64,000 nt of DNA. Source: an uncultured Acidobacteriota bacterium (GTDB lineage Bacteria > Acidobacteriota > Terriglobia > Terriglobales > Acidobacteriaceae). Position numbers and translations under genes: made by a program. The DNA is taken from the NCBI GenBank assembly GCA_903832295.1, contig CAILAZ010000289.1, positions 62,001 through 126,000 of the forward strand, given 5' to 3'. Of the stretch, positions 1 through 9,400 are shown in pieces. How positions within the stretch are numbered: position 1 is the stretch's first letter; the number at the start of each line of letters is the position of its first letter. Under the pieces are notes generated by a model. It made no database searches, was not told where the DNA came from, and saw nothing but the letters and a program-made list of their open reading frames with translations.

Positions 1-534
1 GTGCTGCACGGGCTGCACGTTTACTTTGACCGCTACAAGTTCAAGCACCCGCGTCCGGAAGATTTTACGGCGGCGATGAACGAGGCGCTGGGACAGAACC
101 TGGACTGGTACTGGAAGCAGGCAATCTACGGAACGCAAACGCTGGACGACCGGATATTGTCGGCAGGCTCCGAGCGCAAGGACTGGTACAACAAGGCCGA
201 AGAGAAGAAGGGCACGACGGTTTACCGCAGCCAGGTGACGGTACACCGGCGCGGCGAGTTTGACCTGCCGATGGTGGTGGAGGCGAAATTCGACGACGGC
301 TGGACGGTGCGCGAGCGCTGGGATGGGAAAGATCGCTGGCACCGTTTCGAGTGGGAGCGGAAGAGCAAGCTGGTTTCCGCCGAGATCGATCCGGATCATG
401 GGTATGTGCTGGATCGCGACCCGTTCAACAATAGCTGGACGGAGAAACCTGAGCGCAAGGCGAGCGGAAAAATCGCGGGATACCTTACGCTGTTGACGCA
501 ATGGATGGAACAACTGCTGGGCTGGCTGGCTTAG
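1..534 (+). CDS. C-terminal part of an M1-like metallopeptidase (5' truncated by window edge)
   Basis: An open frame runs from base 1 to TAG at 532-534 with no ribosome-binding site visible, so the gene almost certainly begins upstream. The visible part begins with an Arg/Tyr-rich helical stretch containing PEDFTAAMNEALGQNLDWYWKQAIYG. That matches the end of the helical domain of gluzincin (M1-type) peptidases, where a segment of the type PEDF..A..E..G.DLDW.F.QW.YG is usual. A beta-rich tail follows (about residues 60-150) that resembles the C-terminal domain in which such proteins predict DPD..YVLDRDP-type ends. The catalytic HExxH motif must lie outside the window. The next gene starts 10 bases downstream, so the two are probably cotranscribed. 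Family assignment is by motif memory only. Confidence 0.6.
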   Translation: MLHGLHVYFDRYKFKHPRPEDFTAAMNEALGQNLDWYWKQAIYGTQTLDDRILSAGSERKDWYNKAEEKKGTTVYRSQVTVHRRGEFDLPMVVEAKFDDGWTVRERWDGKDRWHRFEWERKSKLVSAEIDPDHGYVLDRDPFNNSWTEKPERKASGKIAGYLTLLTQWMEQLLGWLA

Positions 535-544
535 GAGAGAGACG

Positions 545-1477
545 ATGAACGGAAGCGTGCGCAGTTCGGCGGGAATGGTGTGGCGGCATCAACGGCTGGT
601 GTGGTGGATTTTTGCGGTGAACCTGGTGATTGCGTGGCTGGCTTCGCTGCCGTCGCGGGCTACGCTGAGCGCGGTGCTGGACCATAGTTTGGAATCGGCA
701 CGGATGGTGACGGGCTTTGACGTGAGTTCATTTGTGCTGATGCTGCAGCGGCCCGATGTTTCGACACGGACCGTGGGGCCGGCGATGATGGGCGCGGCGT
801 TCCTCTTTCTTGTTTACCTGCTGTTTGTGGATGGCGGGGTGATGGCGGTCTATCTGGATGACAGGAAGCTGAGCCGGGCGGAGTTCTTCGAGAACTCAGG
901 ACTGTTTTTCTGGCGGATGGTGAGGCTGGCGCTGTATTCGTTGATTCCGCTGGGTGTGGTGGCGATGGCGCATGGCACGTTTAACAAGCTGACGGAAAAG
1001 CTCTCGAGCGACGCTCCGCAGGAGAGGCTGGGATTTTTTGTGAACCTGGCTGGGATGCTGGGGGTGCTGCTGCTGTCGCTGCTGATTCGCATGTGGTTTG
1101 ACCTGGCGCAGGCACGAGTGGTGAAAGACAACGAGCGGCAACTGCTGCGCACGGTGTGGCGAAGCTTGAAGCTGGCATTCCGGTCAGGGCGGCTGTATGC
1201 AAGCTACCTGGGAGTAGGAGTGTTTGCGGCGGCGACGTTTGGGCTGGGAACCTGGATATGGATTCTGCTGCCGCACCGGGCAATGGGAGCAAGCTTTGTG
1301 GTGCTGGAAGCAGTGACGGCGGCGCAGATTGCTTCGCGGCTATGGATGAAGGCAGCGAGCGCACGGTGGGTGGCGCTGCTGCCGGAGGCTGCGTTGGTGG
1401 TGGAGGTGGTGGTTCCGGTGGAGAGCCCGGTGATGGTAGTGGAACCCGTGGTGGATGAGCCTCCGGTTTCAGAGTAG
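545..1477 (+). CDS. polytopic inner-membrane protein of unknown function
   Basis: This 310-residue protein starts at an ATG preceded by GGAGAGAGACG, which overlaps the end of the upstream peptidase-like gene. Hydrophobic segments lie near residues 20-37, 78-98, 120-142, 166-185 and 218-240, so about five or six membrane spans are likely. The last 35 residues are a Val/Pro/Glu-rich hydrophilic tail. No catalytic motif is recognised. It may assist or anchor the preceding peptidase-like protein. A strong hairpin terminator follows directly, so the two genes appear to close a transcription unit that begins before the window. Confidence 0.7.
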   Translation: MNGSVRSSAGMVWRHQRLVWWIFAVNLVIAWLASLPSRATLSAVLDHSLESARMVTGFDVSSFVLMLQRPDVSTRTVGPAMMGAAFLFLVYLLFVDGGVMAVYLDDRKLSRAEFFENSGLFFWRMVRLALYSLIPLGVVAMAHGTFNKLTEKLSSDAPQERLGFFVNLAGMLGVLLLSLLIRMWFDLAQARVVKDNERQLLRTVWRSLKLAFRSGRLYASYLGVGVFAAATFGLGTWIWILLPHRAMGASFVVLEAVTAAQIASRLWMKAASARWVALLPEAALVVEVVVPVESPVMVVEPVVDEPPVSE

Positions 1478-1499
1478 AAGGATGGGATTCCTGCGAGAG

Positions 1500-1524
1500 A
1501 CCCGGGGCTTCGGCTCCGGGTTTT
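1500..1524 (+). terminator. intrinsic terminator (convergent intergenic)
   Basis: A 9-bp stem, acccggggc/gctccgggt with one G-T pair, is capped by a stable TTCG tetraloop and followed by TTTT. It sits between the plus-strand membrane gene and the convergent minus-strand mog-like gene. Confidence 0.85.
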
Positions 1525-1544
1525 GTATTGGGCGAAACGCGGCC

Positions 1545-2036
1545 TCAAGGTTTGGAGGGGATGCAGTCTGTGGGGTCTCCCTGGAGTTTGAGGATGGCGT
1601 GAGGGATGGCGGGCCAGATGGCTGCGAGGTTTTCGACGGCCCCGGCGGGGGAGCCGGGGAGGTTGATGATGAGAGTGCGGTGACGGACGCCGGCAACGGC
1701 GCGGGAGAGCATGGCGTTGGGCGTTTTGGCGAGGCTGGCGGCGCGCATGGCTTCGGCGAAGCCGGGGATGAGGCGGTGGAGCACCTGCTGCGTGGCTTCG
1801 GGGGTGACGTCGCGGGGAGAGAGTCCGGTGCCTCCGGTGGTGAGGATGAGGTCGATGGAAGCGGAGTCTGCCCAGTGGCGGAGGGCGGCGGCGATTTGAG
1901 GCTGCTCGTCGGGGACGATGGCGGTGGAGACTTCGACGGCGCGGGCGGTGAGAAAGGCGGCGAGGGCGGGGCCGCTGAGATCGGTGCGGTGCCCGGTGGA
2001 ACCCTTGTCACTGACGGTGAGGATGGCGGCTCGCAT
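1545..2036 (-). CDS. MogA/MoaB-family molybdopterin adenylyltransferase
   Basis: Members of this family activate molybdopterin by adenylylation during molybdenum-cofactor synthesis. The protein of about 163 residues opens with the typical beta strand MRAAILTVSDKGS. It carries the family signature TTGGTGLSPRDVTPEAT in the middle and a second conserved stretch INLPGSPAGAVENL near the C-terminus, and its length is normal for a single-domain Mog/MoaB protein. I chose the ATG at 2034-2036 because it begins exactly at the conserved strand. Upstream in-frame ATGs at 2045 and 2057 are possible, and none has a clear ribosome-binding site. MogA and MoaB cannot be separated from the sequence alone. No other moa or moe gene is nearby. 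Confidence 0.88.
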   Translation of the reverse strand: MRAAILTVSDKGSTGHRTDLSGPALAAFLTARAVEVSTAIVPDEQPQIAAALRHWADSASIDLILTTGGTGLSPRDVTPEATQQVLHRLIPGFAEAMRAASLAKTPNAMLSRAVAGVRHRTLIINLPGSPAGAVENLAAIWPAIPHAILKLQGDPTDCIPSKP

Positions 2037-2130
2037 GGAGATCATTGTGACACACACTTTGAAGCAAGATGAAGAGCGGATGGTGGCCGAAAAGCCTCGG
2101 GGATGGCAGTGGATGGATGAGCGGAGCTGG

Positions 2131-2158
2131 GGTCCTTCGCTAGCGCTCAGGATGACAC
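2131..2158. repeat. short dispersed-repeat-like sequence around CCTTCGCTAGCGCTCAGG
   Basis: The non-coding stretch contains ggtccttcgctagcgctc followed by aggatgacac, with the palindrome CGCTAGCG at its centre. From memory, close variants of this string (CCTTCG..GCTCAGGATGACA) recur between genes in many GC-rich bacterial genomes. I see only one copy in this window, so the call rests on recollection and not on counted copies. Confidence 0.3.
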
Positions 2159-2175
2159 TTAAAGATTAAGAGCAA

Positions 2176-2411
2176 GGTCAAGAGCAAGGCAAGGTCAGGA
2201 GCAAAGCAAGATCAGGAGCAAGGCAGGGTCAAGAGCAAAGCAAGATCAAGAGCAAGGCAAGATCAGGAGCAAAGCAAGATCAGGAGCAAAGCAAGGTCAG
2301 GAGCAAGGCAAGGTCAGGAGCAAGGCAAGGTCAGGAGCAAGGCAAGATCAGGAGCAAGGCAAGGTCAGGAGCAAGGCAAGATCAGGAGCAAGGCAAGGTC
2401 AGGAGCAAGGG
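2176..2411. repeat. 17-bp tandem repeat array, 14 units
   Basis: The unit is RGTCARGAGCAARGCAA (17 bases), repeated head to tail from 2176. There are 13 full copies and a shortened 14th ending near 2411. A partial unit (gattaagagcaa) precedes the array. Variation is almost entirely purine-for-purine: GGTC/GATC, CAAG/CAGG and AAGG/AAAG. Copies 8, 9, 10 and 12 are identical, which points to recent slippage or unequal exchange. A period of 17 is not a multiple of three, so a coding role is unlikely. It lies between mog-like and sdhB 3' ends. Confidence 0.95.
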
Positions 2412-2429
2412 TCAAAATCAGTACAGAAT

Positions 2430-2474
2430 CCAGTGCTCCACGTTCGCCCAGAGATGGCGAACGTGGAGCACTGG
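2430..2474. repeat. perfect 19-bp inverted repeat with 7-base loop
   Basis: The arm ccagtgctccacgttcgcc at 2430-2448 pairs perfectly with 2456-2474 across the loop cagagat. It lies 36 bases beyond the sdhB stop codon and next to the 17-bp array. On the minus strand it could form the 3' end of the sdh transcript, but no uninterrupted U-run follows it, so a REP-like mobile palindrome is an equally good reading. Confidence 0.9.
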
Positions 2475-2510
2475 AAGCAAGAGCAAGAGAATCAAGTGCG
2501 AATGCGGCGG

Positions 2511-3329
2511 CTACTCAGGGATGGTGCGGGGAGGAGCGGTCATGTTGGGAAGGAGCTTGCCGTGGCCGGGGCCTTCGAGCTTGGGGCAGGGCTTCTTCCT
2601 GTTGGCTAGGTGGAGGTAGTCGAGGACCAGCTTGCGCTTGAGAAGCTGGATGGCTTTGCCGGGATCGACTCCCTTGGGACAGACGCGGGAGCACTCTCCG
2701 GCGTAGTGGCAGCGGAAGGCTCCACCGTCGGCGGAGGCGACCTGGGCGCGGACCTTGAAACCTTCATCGCGCGAATCCGCGTTGTAACGCTGGAGGGCGG
2801 TGAGAGGCATGGGTCCGAGGTAGCGCACGTCGGTGGCAAGGGTGGGACAGGCTCCCATGCAACAACCGCACTTGATGCAGTAGGTGAACTGGAGGTAGGC
2901 TTCGAGCTCCTCGGGCGACTGGTAGAACTCGCCAGTGCGGTCGGTGAGTTCGGCCTCAGGGCGGATGATGTTGGGATGAACCGCGGCGTGCTTTTCAAAC
3001 ATTGAGAGCAGGTCGGGAACGAGGTCGCGAATGATCTCGAAGTTGGGCAGGGGGCCGACGGTGATGTCAGTCTGCGAGAGGTGGAGTATCTGGGTGTTGC
3101 AGGCGAGGGTGGGAGTGCCGTTGATGAGCATTCCACAGGAGCCGCAGATACCCATGCGGCAGGAGTAGCGCCAGACGAGAGTGGGATCGAGATTTTCCTT
3201 GATCCAGTGGAGGCCGTCGAGGACGGTCATGCCGTCATTGACCGCGACCGAGTAGGTCTGGATGTAGGGCTTGGGATCTTTCTCCGGATTGTAGCGGGTG
3301 ACGTGGAAATTTACCTTGAGCTCTGCCAT
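2511..3329 (-). CDS. sdhB: succinate dehydrogenase iron-sulfur subunit
   Basis: SdhB passes electrons from the flavoprotein to the membrane quinone site through three iron-sulfur clusters. The N-terminal ferredoxin-like domain shows the 2Fe-2S ligands in CRMGICGSCGMLING followed by LACNT. The C-terminal domain has the 4Fe-4S ligands CIKCGCCMGACPT and later CHYAGECSRVCPKGVDP. The start MAELKV was chosen because the upstream extension (MGRAHHRRRQG) is not conserved in character and AGGAGG lies 12 bases before this ATG. The start is 2 bases after the sdhD stop, so the genes are cotranscribed. About 272 residues is slightly longer than enterobacterial SdhB, with a hydrophilic C-terminal tail. Confidence 0.96.
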   Translation of the reverse strand: MAELKVNFHVTRYNPEKDPKPYIQTYSVAVNDGMTVLDGLHWIKENLDPTLVWRYSCRMGICGSCGMLINGTPTLACNTQILHLSQTDITVGPLPNFEIIRDLVPDLLSMFEKHAAVHPNIIRPEAELTDRTGEFYQSPEELEAYLQFTYCIKCGCCMGACPTLATDVRYLGPMPLTALQRYNADSRDEGFKVRAQVASADGGAFRCHYAGECSRVCPKGVDPGKAIQLLKRKLVLDYLHLANRKKPCPKLEGPGHGKLLPNMTAPPRTIPE

Positions 3330-3331
3330 GA

Positions 3332-3712
3332 CTATGCCCTGCCTCCTGCGATGGTGTGCGCGGCCCATGCCGCCCAGCTTCCGAGGACGAAGAGCGCGAG
3401 TCCGGTGAGGGTGAGGAGGAGGGTGACGGCCTTCTCAACGGCAGGCTTGAGGGTGAGTTCGAGGAGAATGGTGCGGAGGCCGTAGAGCCCGTGATAAAGG
3501 CCGACGCCGAGCAGAAGGATGTAGGTGATGGTGAAGCAGATTTTGCTGTCGCGCCACTGGCTGTTGGCGATGGAAACCGCGTCCGGGCCAGTGGGGGAGA
3601 AGAGGTGGAGGGTTCCGCCCATGTGCATGATGATCATGTGAAGGCCGAGGAGGATGAGGAGCACCACTCCGGCGGCCATGTGCCAGGTCCAATATTTCGT
3701 TCCGTTGCTCAT
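3332..3712 (-). CDS. sdhD: succinate dehydrogenase membrane anchor subunit
   Basis: This 126-residue protein has three predicted membrane helices at about residues 10-32, 57-80 and 95-118. His residues in the first two (WTWHMAAG, LHMIIMHM and LYHGLYGLRTILLE) include the likely heme b ligand. The HGxxGLRxxxxE pattern of the second helix is typical of SdhC/SdhD anchors. It lies between the cytochrome subunit and sdhB in a four-gene operon, so it is called the second anchor from context. Sequence alone would not separate it sharply from other anchors. Confidence 0.85.
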   Translation of the reverse strand: MSNGTKYWTWHMAAGVVLLILLGLHMIIMHMGGTLHLFSPTGPDAVSIANSQWRDSKICFTITYILLLGVGLYHGLYGLRTILLELTLKPAVEKAVTLLLTLTGLALFVLGSWAAWAAHTIAGGRA

Positions 3713-3720
3713 GTGCTCTC

Positions 3721-4158
3721 CTACCTCGCCAGTCCCAGGAAGTTGTACGCGCCGACCAGGAGGAAGAGGAGGGCGAGCACCATGACTGCGATGAGCAGAG
3801 GGCGCTGCACTCCTACCGAGGTCTTATAGGGATAAATCGGCTCGATGGGTTTGCCGACGGCAAAGCCGAGTTCGACGAGCACGAGGCGGATTCCGTTGAA
3901 GGCGTGGAAGGCGAAAGCGGCGACGACGCAGAACTCTCCGAGGCGGAAGATGGGCTGGTGGAAGAAACCACCCTCGGTCCACAGATAAATGTTGCGGACG
4001 CGCAGGCTGGTGACAACCGTGTGCATGAGCAGGTAAAGCAGGATGCCGAGTCCGGTGAGGCGATGGAGGATGTAGGCATAGCGCTCGATGCCCCAGCGTC
4101 CGCCTCCGAGCCAGCCCCACACGCCGAGCCGATTGTTGTGCCTAGTAATTGCTGCCAT
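3721..4158 (-). CDS. sdhC: succinate dehydrogenase cytochrome b subunit
   Basis: This 145-residue integral membrane subunit carries HRLTG (His32 to Gly36), the motif that begins helix I in SdhC proteins and contributes to the quinone site. It also has His46 and His85; the latter is in FHAFNGIRLVLVE, the usual heme-ligand helix. Three membrane spans are visible at about residues 35-55, 75-98 and 118-140. It follows sdhA by 30 bases and precedes the second anchor by 8 bases. The two separate anchors indicate a four-subunit complex of the SdhABCD type and not the single-anchor type. Confidence 0.9.
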   Translation of the reverse strand: MAAITRHNNRLGVWGWLGGGRWGIERYAYILHRLTGLGILLYLLMHTVVTSLRVRNIYLWTEGGFFHQPIFRLGEFCVVAAFAFHAFNGIRLVLVELGFAVGKPIEPIYPYKTSVGVQRPLLIAVMVLALLFLLVGAYNFLGLAR

Positions 4159-4188
4159 TTGGATCTCCGTATCAATGGTTATGAGTGA

Positions 4189-5904
4189 CTAATACTTGCG
4201 CTCGACCGGCTTCCACTTGGTGATGGTGACGGGCTTGTACTCCAGGCGCGGCGTGCTGCCGGTGTAATAGACCATGGAGTGAGCAAGGAATTTTTCGTCA
4301 TCACGCACGGGAAAGTCGGTGCGGGAGTGTCCGCCACGGGATTCTTCACGGGCGATGGCGGCCATGAGGAGCACCTCGGCGAGCTCGAGCATGTTTTCGG
4401 TTTCGAGAGCCTGGATGAGGTTGGTGTTGTAGATGCGGCTCTTGTCCTCGATCTGGATGTTGCGGAAGCGCTCGCGAAGTTCGAGAACCTTGCCCAGACC
4501 CTTCTTCATGGACGGCCCGGTGCGATAGACGCCGGCGTGCTGATCCATGAGGGTGCGGAGTTCGCGGCGGATGGCCGCGGGGCTCTCGGTTCCCTGCTGG
4601 CGGAGGAGGCCGGAAAAGATACGCTCCTCTTCCCGGTTGGCCTTGGCCTCAGGGACAGGGGCGAGGATGGGATCGGTGGCGAGGTACCTGGTGATTTCGC
4701 CTCCGGTGATGCCTCCCCAGACGAGACACTCGGCGGTGGAGTTGCAGCCGAGGCGGTTGGCTCCGTGCATGGAGTGGCAGGCGACTTCTCCCGCGGCCCA
4801 GATGTTTTCGACCTTGGTGCGTCCGTTGATGTCGGCCTCAATGCCTCCCATGGAGTAGTGGGCGACGGGGCGGATGGGAATCTGCTGGGTAATGGGATCG
4901 AGGCCGAGGAACTTGATGCAGACCTCGCGGATGAGCGGCAGGCGCTTGTTGATGACGTCGGCGCCGAGGTGGGTGAGGTCGAGATGGATGTAGTCGAGCC
5001 CGTCTGGGCCTTTGAAACCGCGGCCTTCGAGGATTTCGGTCATCTCAGAGCGGGAGACGATGTCCCGCGGGGCGAGCTCCATCATCTTGGGAGCGTACTT
5101 CTCCATGAAGCGCTCGCCGAGGCTGTTGCGGAGGTAGCCGCCCTCCCCACGGCAGCCCTCGGTCATGAGAATTCCAGAGGGGACGAGGCCGGTGGGATGG
5201 AACTGGAGGAATTCGGGATCTTCCATGGCGAGGCCGGCGCGGAAGGCGATGGCCTGGCCGTCTCCGGTTACGGTCTGGGAGTAGGTGGTGAATCCGTAGA
5301 GGTTGCCGAGGCCTCCGGAGGCGATGAGCAAGGCCTTGCCACGGATGACCTGGAACTCGCCGGAGGGCGCGTCGTAGAGAGTGAGGCCGGCGAAGCGTCC
5401 GTCTTCAATGAGCAGCGAGGTGACAAAGCCTTCGTCGTAACGCTTGAAGTTGGGGTACTTGACGAGGGTGTCATAGAGCGCCTGCATCTCAAAAAAGCCG
5501 GTTTTGTCGGCGGCCATGCAGGCGCGGGGGAAGGTGTGTCCGCCGAAAGGACGCTGCATGATGCGTCCGTCTTCGCGGCGCGACCAGGGAACGCCCCAGT
5601 GCTCGAGGAGGCGGATTTCATCAGGCGAGGTCTTGACGAAGCGGGCGACGACATCCTGGTCCGCGAGGAAGTCCGAGCCCTTGATGGTGTCCCATTCGTG
5701 GAGGTCGAAGCTGTCGCCTTCCTCTGGACGCATGACGGCGCCGGTGCCGCCTTCGGCACAGACGGAGTGGGCGCGCATGACCTGAACCTTGGAGATAATT
5801 CCGATGTCTGCCTTGCCCTGGGTTTGAATGCTGATCTCAACCGCTGCCCTGAGTCCTGCAAGCCCGGTTCCTAAGATGAGAACGTCATGAATGATTTCCT
5901 GCAT
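4189..5904 (-). CDS. sdhA: succinate dehydrogenase flavoprotein subunit
   Basis: SdhA oxidises succinate to fumarate with covalently bound FAD. The N-terminus has the dinucleotide-binding motif [10 protein letters not shown]. His46 in [11 protein letters not shown] aligns with the His that carries FAD in this family. Other hallmarks are [44 protein letters not shown] and [13 protein letters not shown]. Length (571 residues) is normal. The start at 5904 is preceded by GGAAAGGACCA, whereas an upstream in-frame ATG at 5958 has no such site. It heads the operon sdhA-sdhC-sdhD-sdhB, an order that differs from the enterobacterial CDAB arrangement. Confidence 0.97.
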   Translation of the reverse strand: MQEIIHDVLILGTGLAGLRAAVEISIQTQGKADIGIISKVQVMRAHSVCAEGGTGAVMRPEEGDSFDLHEWDTIKGSDFLADQDVVARFVKTSPDEIRLLEHWGVPWSRREDGRIMQRPFGGHTFPRACMAADKTGFFEMQALYDTLVKYPNFKRYDEGFVTSLLIEDGRFAGLTLYDAPSGEFQVIRGKALLIASGGLGNLYGFTTYSQTVTGDGQAIAFRAGLAMEDPEFLQFHPTGLVPSGILMTEGCRGEGGYLRNSLGERFMEKYAPKMMELAPRDIVSRSEMTEILEGRGFKGPDGLDYIHLDLTHLGADVINKRLPLIREVCIKFLGLDPITQQIPIRPVAHYSMGGIEADINGRTKVENIWAAGEVACHSMHGANRLGCNSTAECLVWGGITGGEITRYLATDPILAPVPEAKANREEERIFSGLLRQQGTESPAAIRRELRTLMDQHAGVYRTGPSMKKGLGKVLELRERFRNIQIEDKSRIYNTNLIQALETENMLELAEVLLMAAIAREESRGGHSRTDFPVRDDEKFLAHSMVYYTGSTPRLEYKPVTITKWKPVERKY

Positions 5905-6123
5905 TGGTCCTTTCCACTGCCGTACAGAAGCCGCTGGAGCTGTATGAATAGAGAACAAATCATGGTAATTCGTGGAAAGGGTGGAGGGATGTGAGGTATG
6001 TCTCTATGGGAGGTGAGGAGGAGGGCTTTTTTCCTGAAAAAGGGTTGCGCCGGAGCGGCACAGTTGAGAAGGTTGGAACTACAGGCCTTCTGCGCGCGTA
6101 ATTAGAGGAAGGCGAGGTGGCGG

Positions 6124-6312
6124 ATGCGGATTTTTCTGATTACTTTCGGGGTTTCGATTCTGAGCACAATCGGGCTGTGGAACTTTGGGCTGGCGCGCAT
6201 GATCTGGCCTTCTCATCCGCTGCTGGCAACGACGGTGCTGGCGACGATTTGCGGCATTGTGACGCAGGAGTTGCTGCGCGCGGACGCAGTCAGGCAAAGA
6301 GCCGGGAAGTAA
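6124..6312 (+). CDS. small membrane protein, unknown function
   Basis: This 62-residue frame starts at an ATG preceded by GAGGTGGCGG. It has a hydrophobic segment at about residues 2-19 and a second at about 33-50, then a short charged tail. It is divergent from sdhA and is followed after 32 bases by a strong plus-strand terminator, which supports a real transcript. I do not recognise the family. Confidence 0.5.
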   Translation: MRIFLITFGVSILSTIGLWNFGLARMIWPSHPLLATTVLATICGIVTQELLRADAVRQRAGK

Positions 6313-6344
6313 GGGACGGCGACTGAAATTCGCTTGAGACTTTG

Positions 6345-6391
6345 ACACCTCTTTGCACCGCGCTGGTGGCGGCGGCGCAAAGAGGTGTTTT
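6345..6391 (+). terminator. intrinsic terminator after the small membrane gene
   Basis: A perfect 12-bp stem, acacctctttgc/gcaaagaggtgt, closes a GC-rich 20-base loop and is followed by TTTT. It separates the plus-strand small gene from the convergent GH13 gene and could act in both directions, although the T-run favours the plus strand. Confidence 0.8.
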
Positions 6392-6412
6392 GCGTGAGTG
6401 TTCCCTGCCCTG

Positions 6413-9400
6413 CTATTCCTCCGGCTCCAGGACATTGACGATGCCGGGTTCGGCTTCCACTTCGGCTGGCTCGGGTTCGGGAGCTAGCAGGGCGTCGATG
6501 CGGTATCCGGCGGACTTGGCGGCGGAGACGGCTTCGGCGATGTTGGCGGCCATCTGCTGATAGGGCGCGCGCATGGCGGGCGGTTCAGCAGCGAGCTTGA
6601 GCAGGGTGGGAAGCTGGAGCCACCAGAGCAACTCCTCGTAGGACTCCTGGACAAAGTAGGTGTGGCCCGCAGAATCGTGGGCACCGGTGAGCCAGCGGAC
6701 ATCGGGGTCTTGCCAGAGCGATGGCGAGAGCACCGGGATGGGCTGAACCTGAATCGGCTGAGGAACAAGAGTCTCAGTGACGGACACAGTTTCCGGAGCG
6801 GGAGCAAAGACGTCCGCCTCAATGAGCAGAGCGACCTTGATGCGGGCGGCGGCCTGCCAAGCCTCTTCGCCTTCAAAGCCGAGGGCGGCAAAAGCATTGG
6901 CGAGCGGCTCACGGAGGCGCAGACGGTCAAAGAGATCGAGGGCGGCGCGCTGGGGATTGCGGGCGTCCATGGACTGGGCCAGCAGGTCGAGAGCGCAGGA
7001 GGCGAGGACCGGTCCCCAGATGGCGGTGGCGGCACGCTGCGGGCTGCGGGTGGGCAGGAGGCGGCGGGCAGGCGCGGGCCAGGGCTCCGGGAAGCGGCTC
7101 TCAAGGGTTGGGACGCGCATGGCGGCACGGGTAAGGACGCGGAAGCTGGCGTCCATGGAGGCCGGATTGACGATGGCCGAAGATGCGCCGTCGTGAGAGC
7201 GGTAGAACGTCTGGGACTCGCGGAGGAAGTCGCGGCTGCGGCGCCAGGCGAGCTGGTAGAAATCGTCGCGAAGGCCATCGAGTGCTTTCTGCTTCTCGGG
7301 ACCGACGGGAGCGTGCTCGGCGAGGTCGGCAAAGTTGCGGACTACCGAGGGCTCAAGCAGGTGGCGCAGCGCGTCATGCACGGGGCGAAGTTCGAGGGCG
7401 ATGAGGGCGTCGTCGAGGCTGGGAACGCCGCGCCCGGCAAGGTGGTCACAGAGATGATCCCATGGCTGCTCGGCGGTGGCGTGGAGTTCGCGCCAGTCGA
7501 GGAAGACGTGGCACTGGTAGGCGTGGAGATCGACGGTGATGCCGTGTCCGGCGAAGTTGACGGAGCGGCGGAGATAGTTAAGTCCGGTGAGCGAATCGCG
7601 GTAGGCGAGGATGACGGATGGATCGTCGCGGAAGTCGAGGCCCTCGCGGATGCGGCGCTGGCGCAGATGGCCGGTGTGCTTGTCGGCATAGGCGGCGGAG
7701 TTGTCAATGGTGCCGCGAGTGTTGGAGTAGCGGTTGTTGTAGATGACGAGTGCGCGCTGATCGCCGAGACGGTTGGTGTAGGCGAAGACGTTTTCGTCCA
7801 CGCTGCCATCTTCGCGGAAGAAGTCGTAGAGGAGGAAGTTGCTGCTCTCGGCAAAGAGGGCGCGGTGGTGGAGGAGGGGCGCGATCTGGCGCTCGTGACG
7901 ATCGACGAGAGCGGGGTCGGCGTCTTCCTGGTAGCGCGGCCAGCGATACTCCATGCCGTACTTCTCGGTATAGCCCTCGATCTGCCCGTGGCCGAACATG
8001 GGCAGACCGGGGAGGGTGGCCATGAGTGCGGCGACGCCGAAGCACTTGTCTCCCTTGCCGAACTGGTCGATGGCAGTGCGCTCGTCAGGATTGCTCATGA
8101 AGTTGACGTAGCGCTTCATGATGTCGGGATCGAACTCAAGGGTGTTCTTGATGACGGAGCGGTATTTCTCGTTTTCCTCGTCGCGCATCATGTTCATGAA
8201 AGCGCTGTTATACACGCGATGCATGCCAAGGGTGCGGACGAAGTAGCCCTCCATGAGCCAGAAAGCTTCGGCGAGGAGCAGGGTGCCGGGGACTTCGGCG
8301 GCAACCCGGTCCACAACCTCGCGCCAGAACTCCTCGGGCATGATGCGGTTGAACTCGGCGGTGCTCATGGCGTACTCGGCGCGGGAGGGAATGGCTCCGC
8401 TGCTGCCGGGGTTGGGGAACCAGAGGCGCTGGAAATGGCGCTTGGCCAGGGTCATGGCCGCGTCAAAGCGGATAACGGGGAACAGACGCGCGACGTGGAG
8501 GATGGTCTGGATGACCTGCTCGCGGACGGCAGGGTTCAGGTAGTCGAGCTGGGCGGTGTCATTCCAGGGAAAGCTGGTGCCGTCGTTACCGTGATAGATG
8601 TAACGGGTCTCGCCGCTCTGGCGGTCACGGCGCTGGAAGACGACGGCGGCGTCGGTCTGCTCGTAATAGTGCTTCTCGATCTTGATCTCGACGCGGGGGT
8701 CGGGAGAGAGGTCGGGGCCGTCAAAGTTGTAGGCCGGGTATGGAAGATCGGTGCGGGAGATGAACCAGTCTGGATGCTCGACCACCCAGGGGGAGTCGAT
8801 GCCCATGTGATTGGGCACCATGTCACTGGCGAGGCGGATTCCGCGGTGGTAGCAGCGGTCACGCAGGGTGATGTAGGCAGCCTCGCCACCGAGATCGTCG
8901 GCGATGCGGTAATCGTAGAGCGAATAAGCGGAGGCAACCGCCTCCTGGTTGCCGCAGAGCTGCTTGATGGTCCTGGAGGCGCGGCTGCGCTCCCAGATTC
9001 CGATGAGCCAGAGAGAGTTGAGACCGCGGCGGGCAAGATCGTCGAGGTCGGTGTCTGGAATCTGATCGAGGCGGCTGATGTCGCGGCTGTATTTGCGGGA
9101 GAGCTGCGCGAGCCAGACGTAGGTGCTCTTGGCGATGAGGACGGTGGTGGGCATCCAGGCAACGTCGGCGCTGAATTTTTCGTACTCGTTCGCGGGGTCG
9201 CCGAAGACGGGGACCTCGGAGTGGCTGGTAACGCCGGGCCACTGCTGGGTTCCGGCTTCGCGGCGTCGGCGGGCTGCCTCTTCGGCAGCCTGGGCGGCGG
9301 CAGCGCGGGCGGCAGCTTCCGATTCTGCGTTGGGCGGATTGAAGCGCATCCAGATGGCGAGTTCTTCTTCGTGAAGGATGTCTCCGGCGATGAGGAGGAA

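Noticed and set aside
2176-2411. CRISPR array
   Set aside because: The 17-base units are contiguous with no spacers, and there are no cas genes.
4279-5874. A 531-codon plus-strand frame opposite sdhA
   Set aside because: Antisense shadow of a highly conserved gene.
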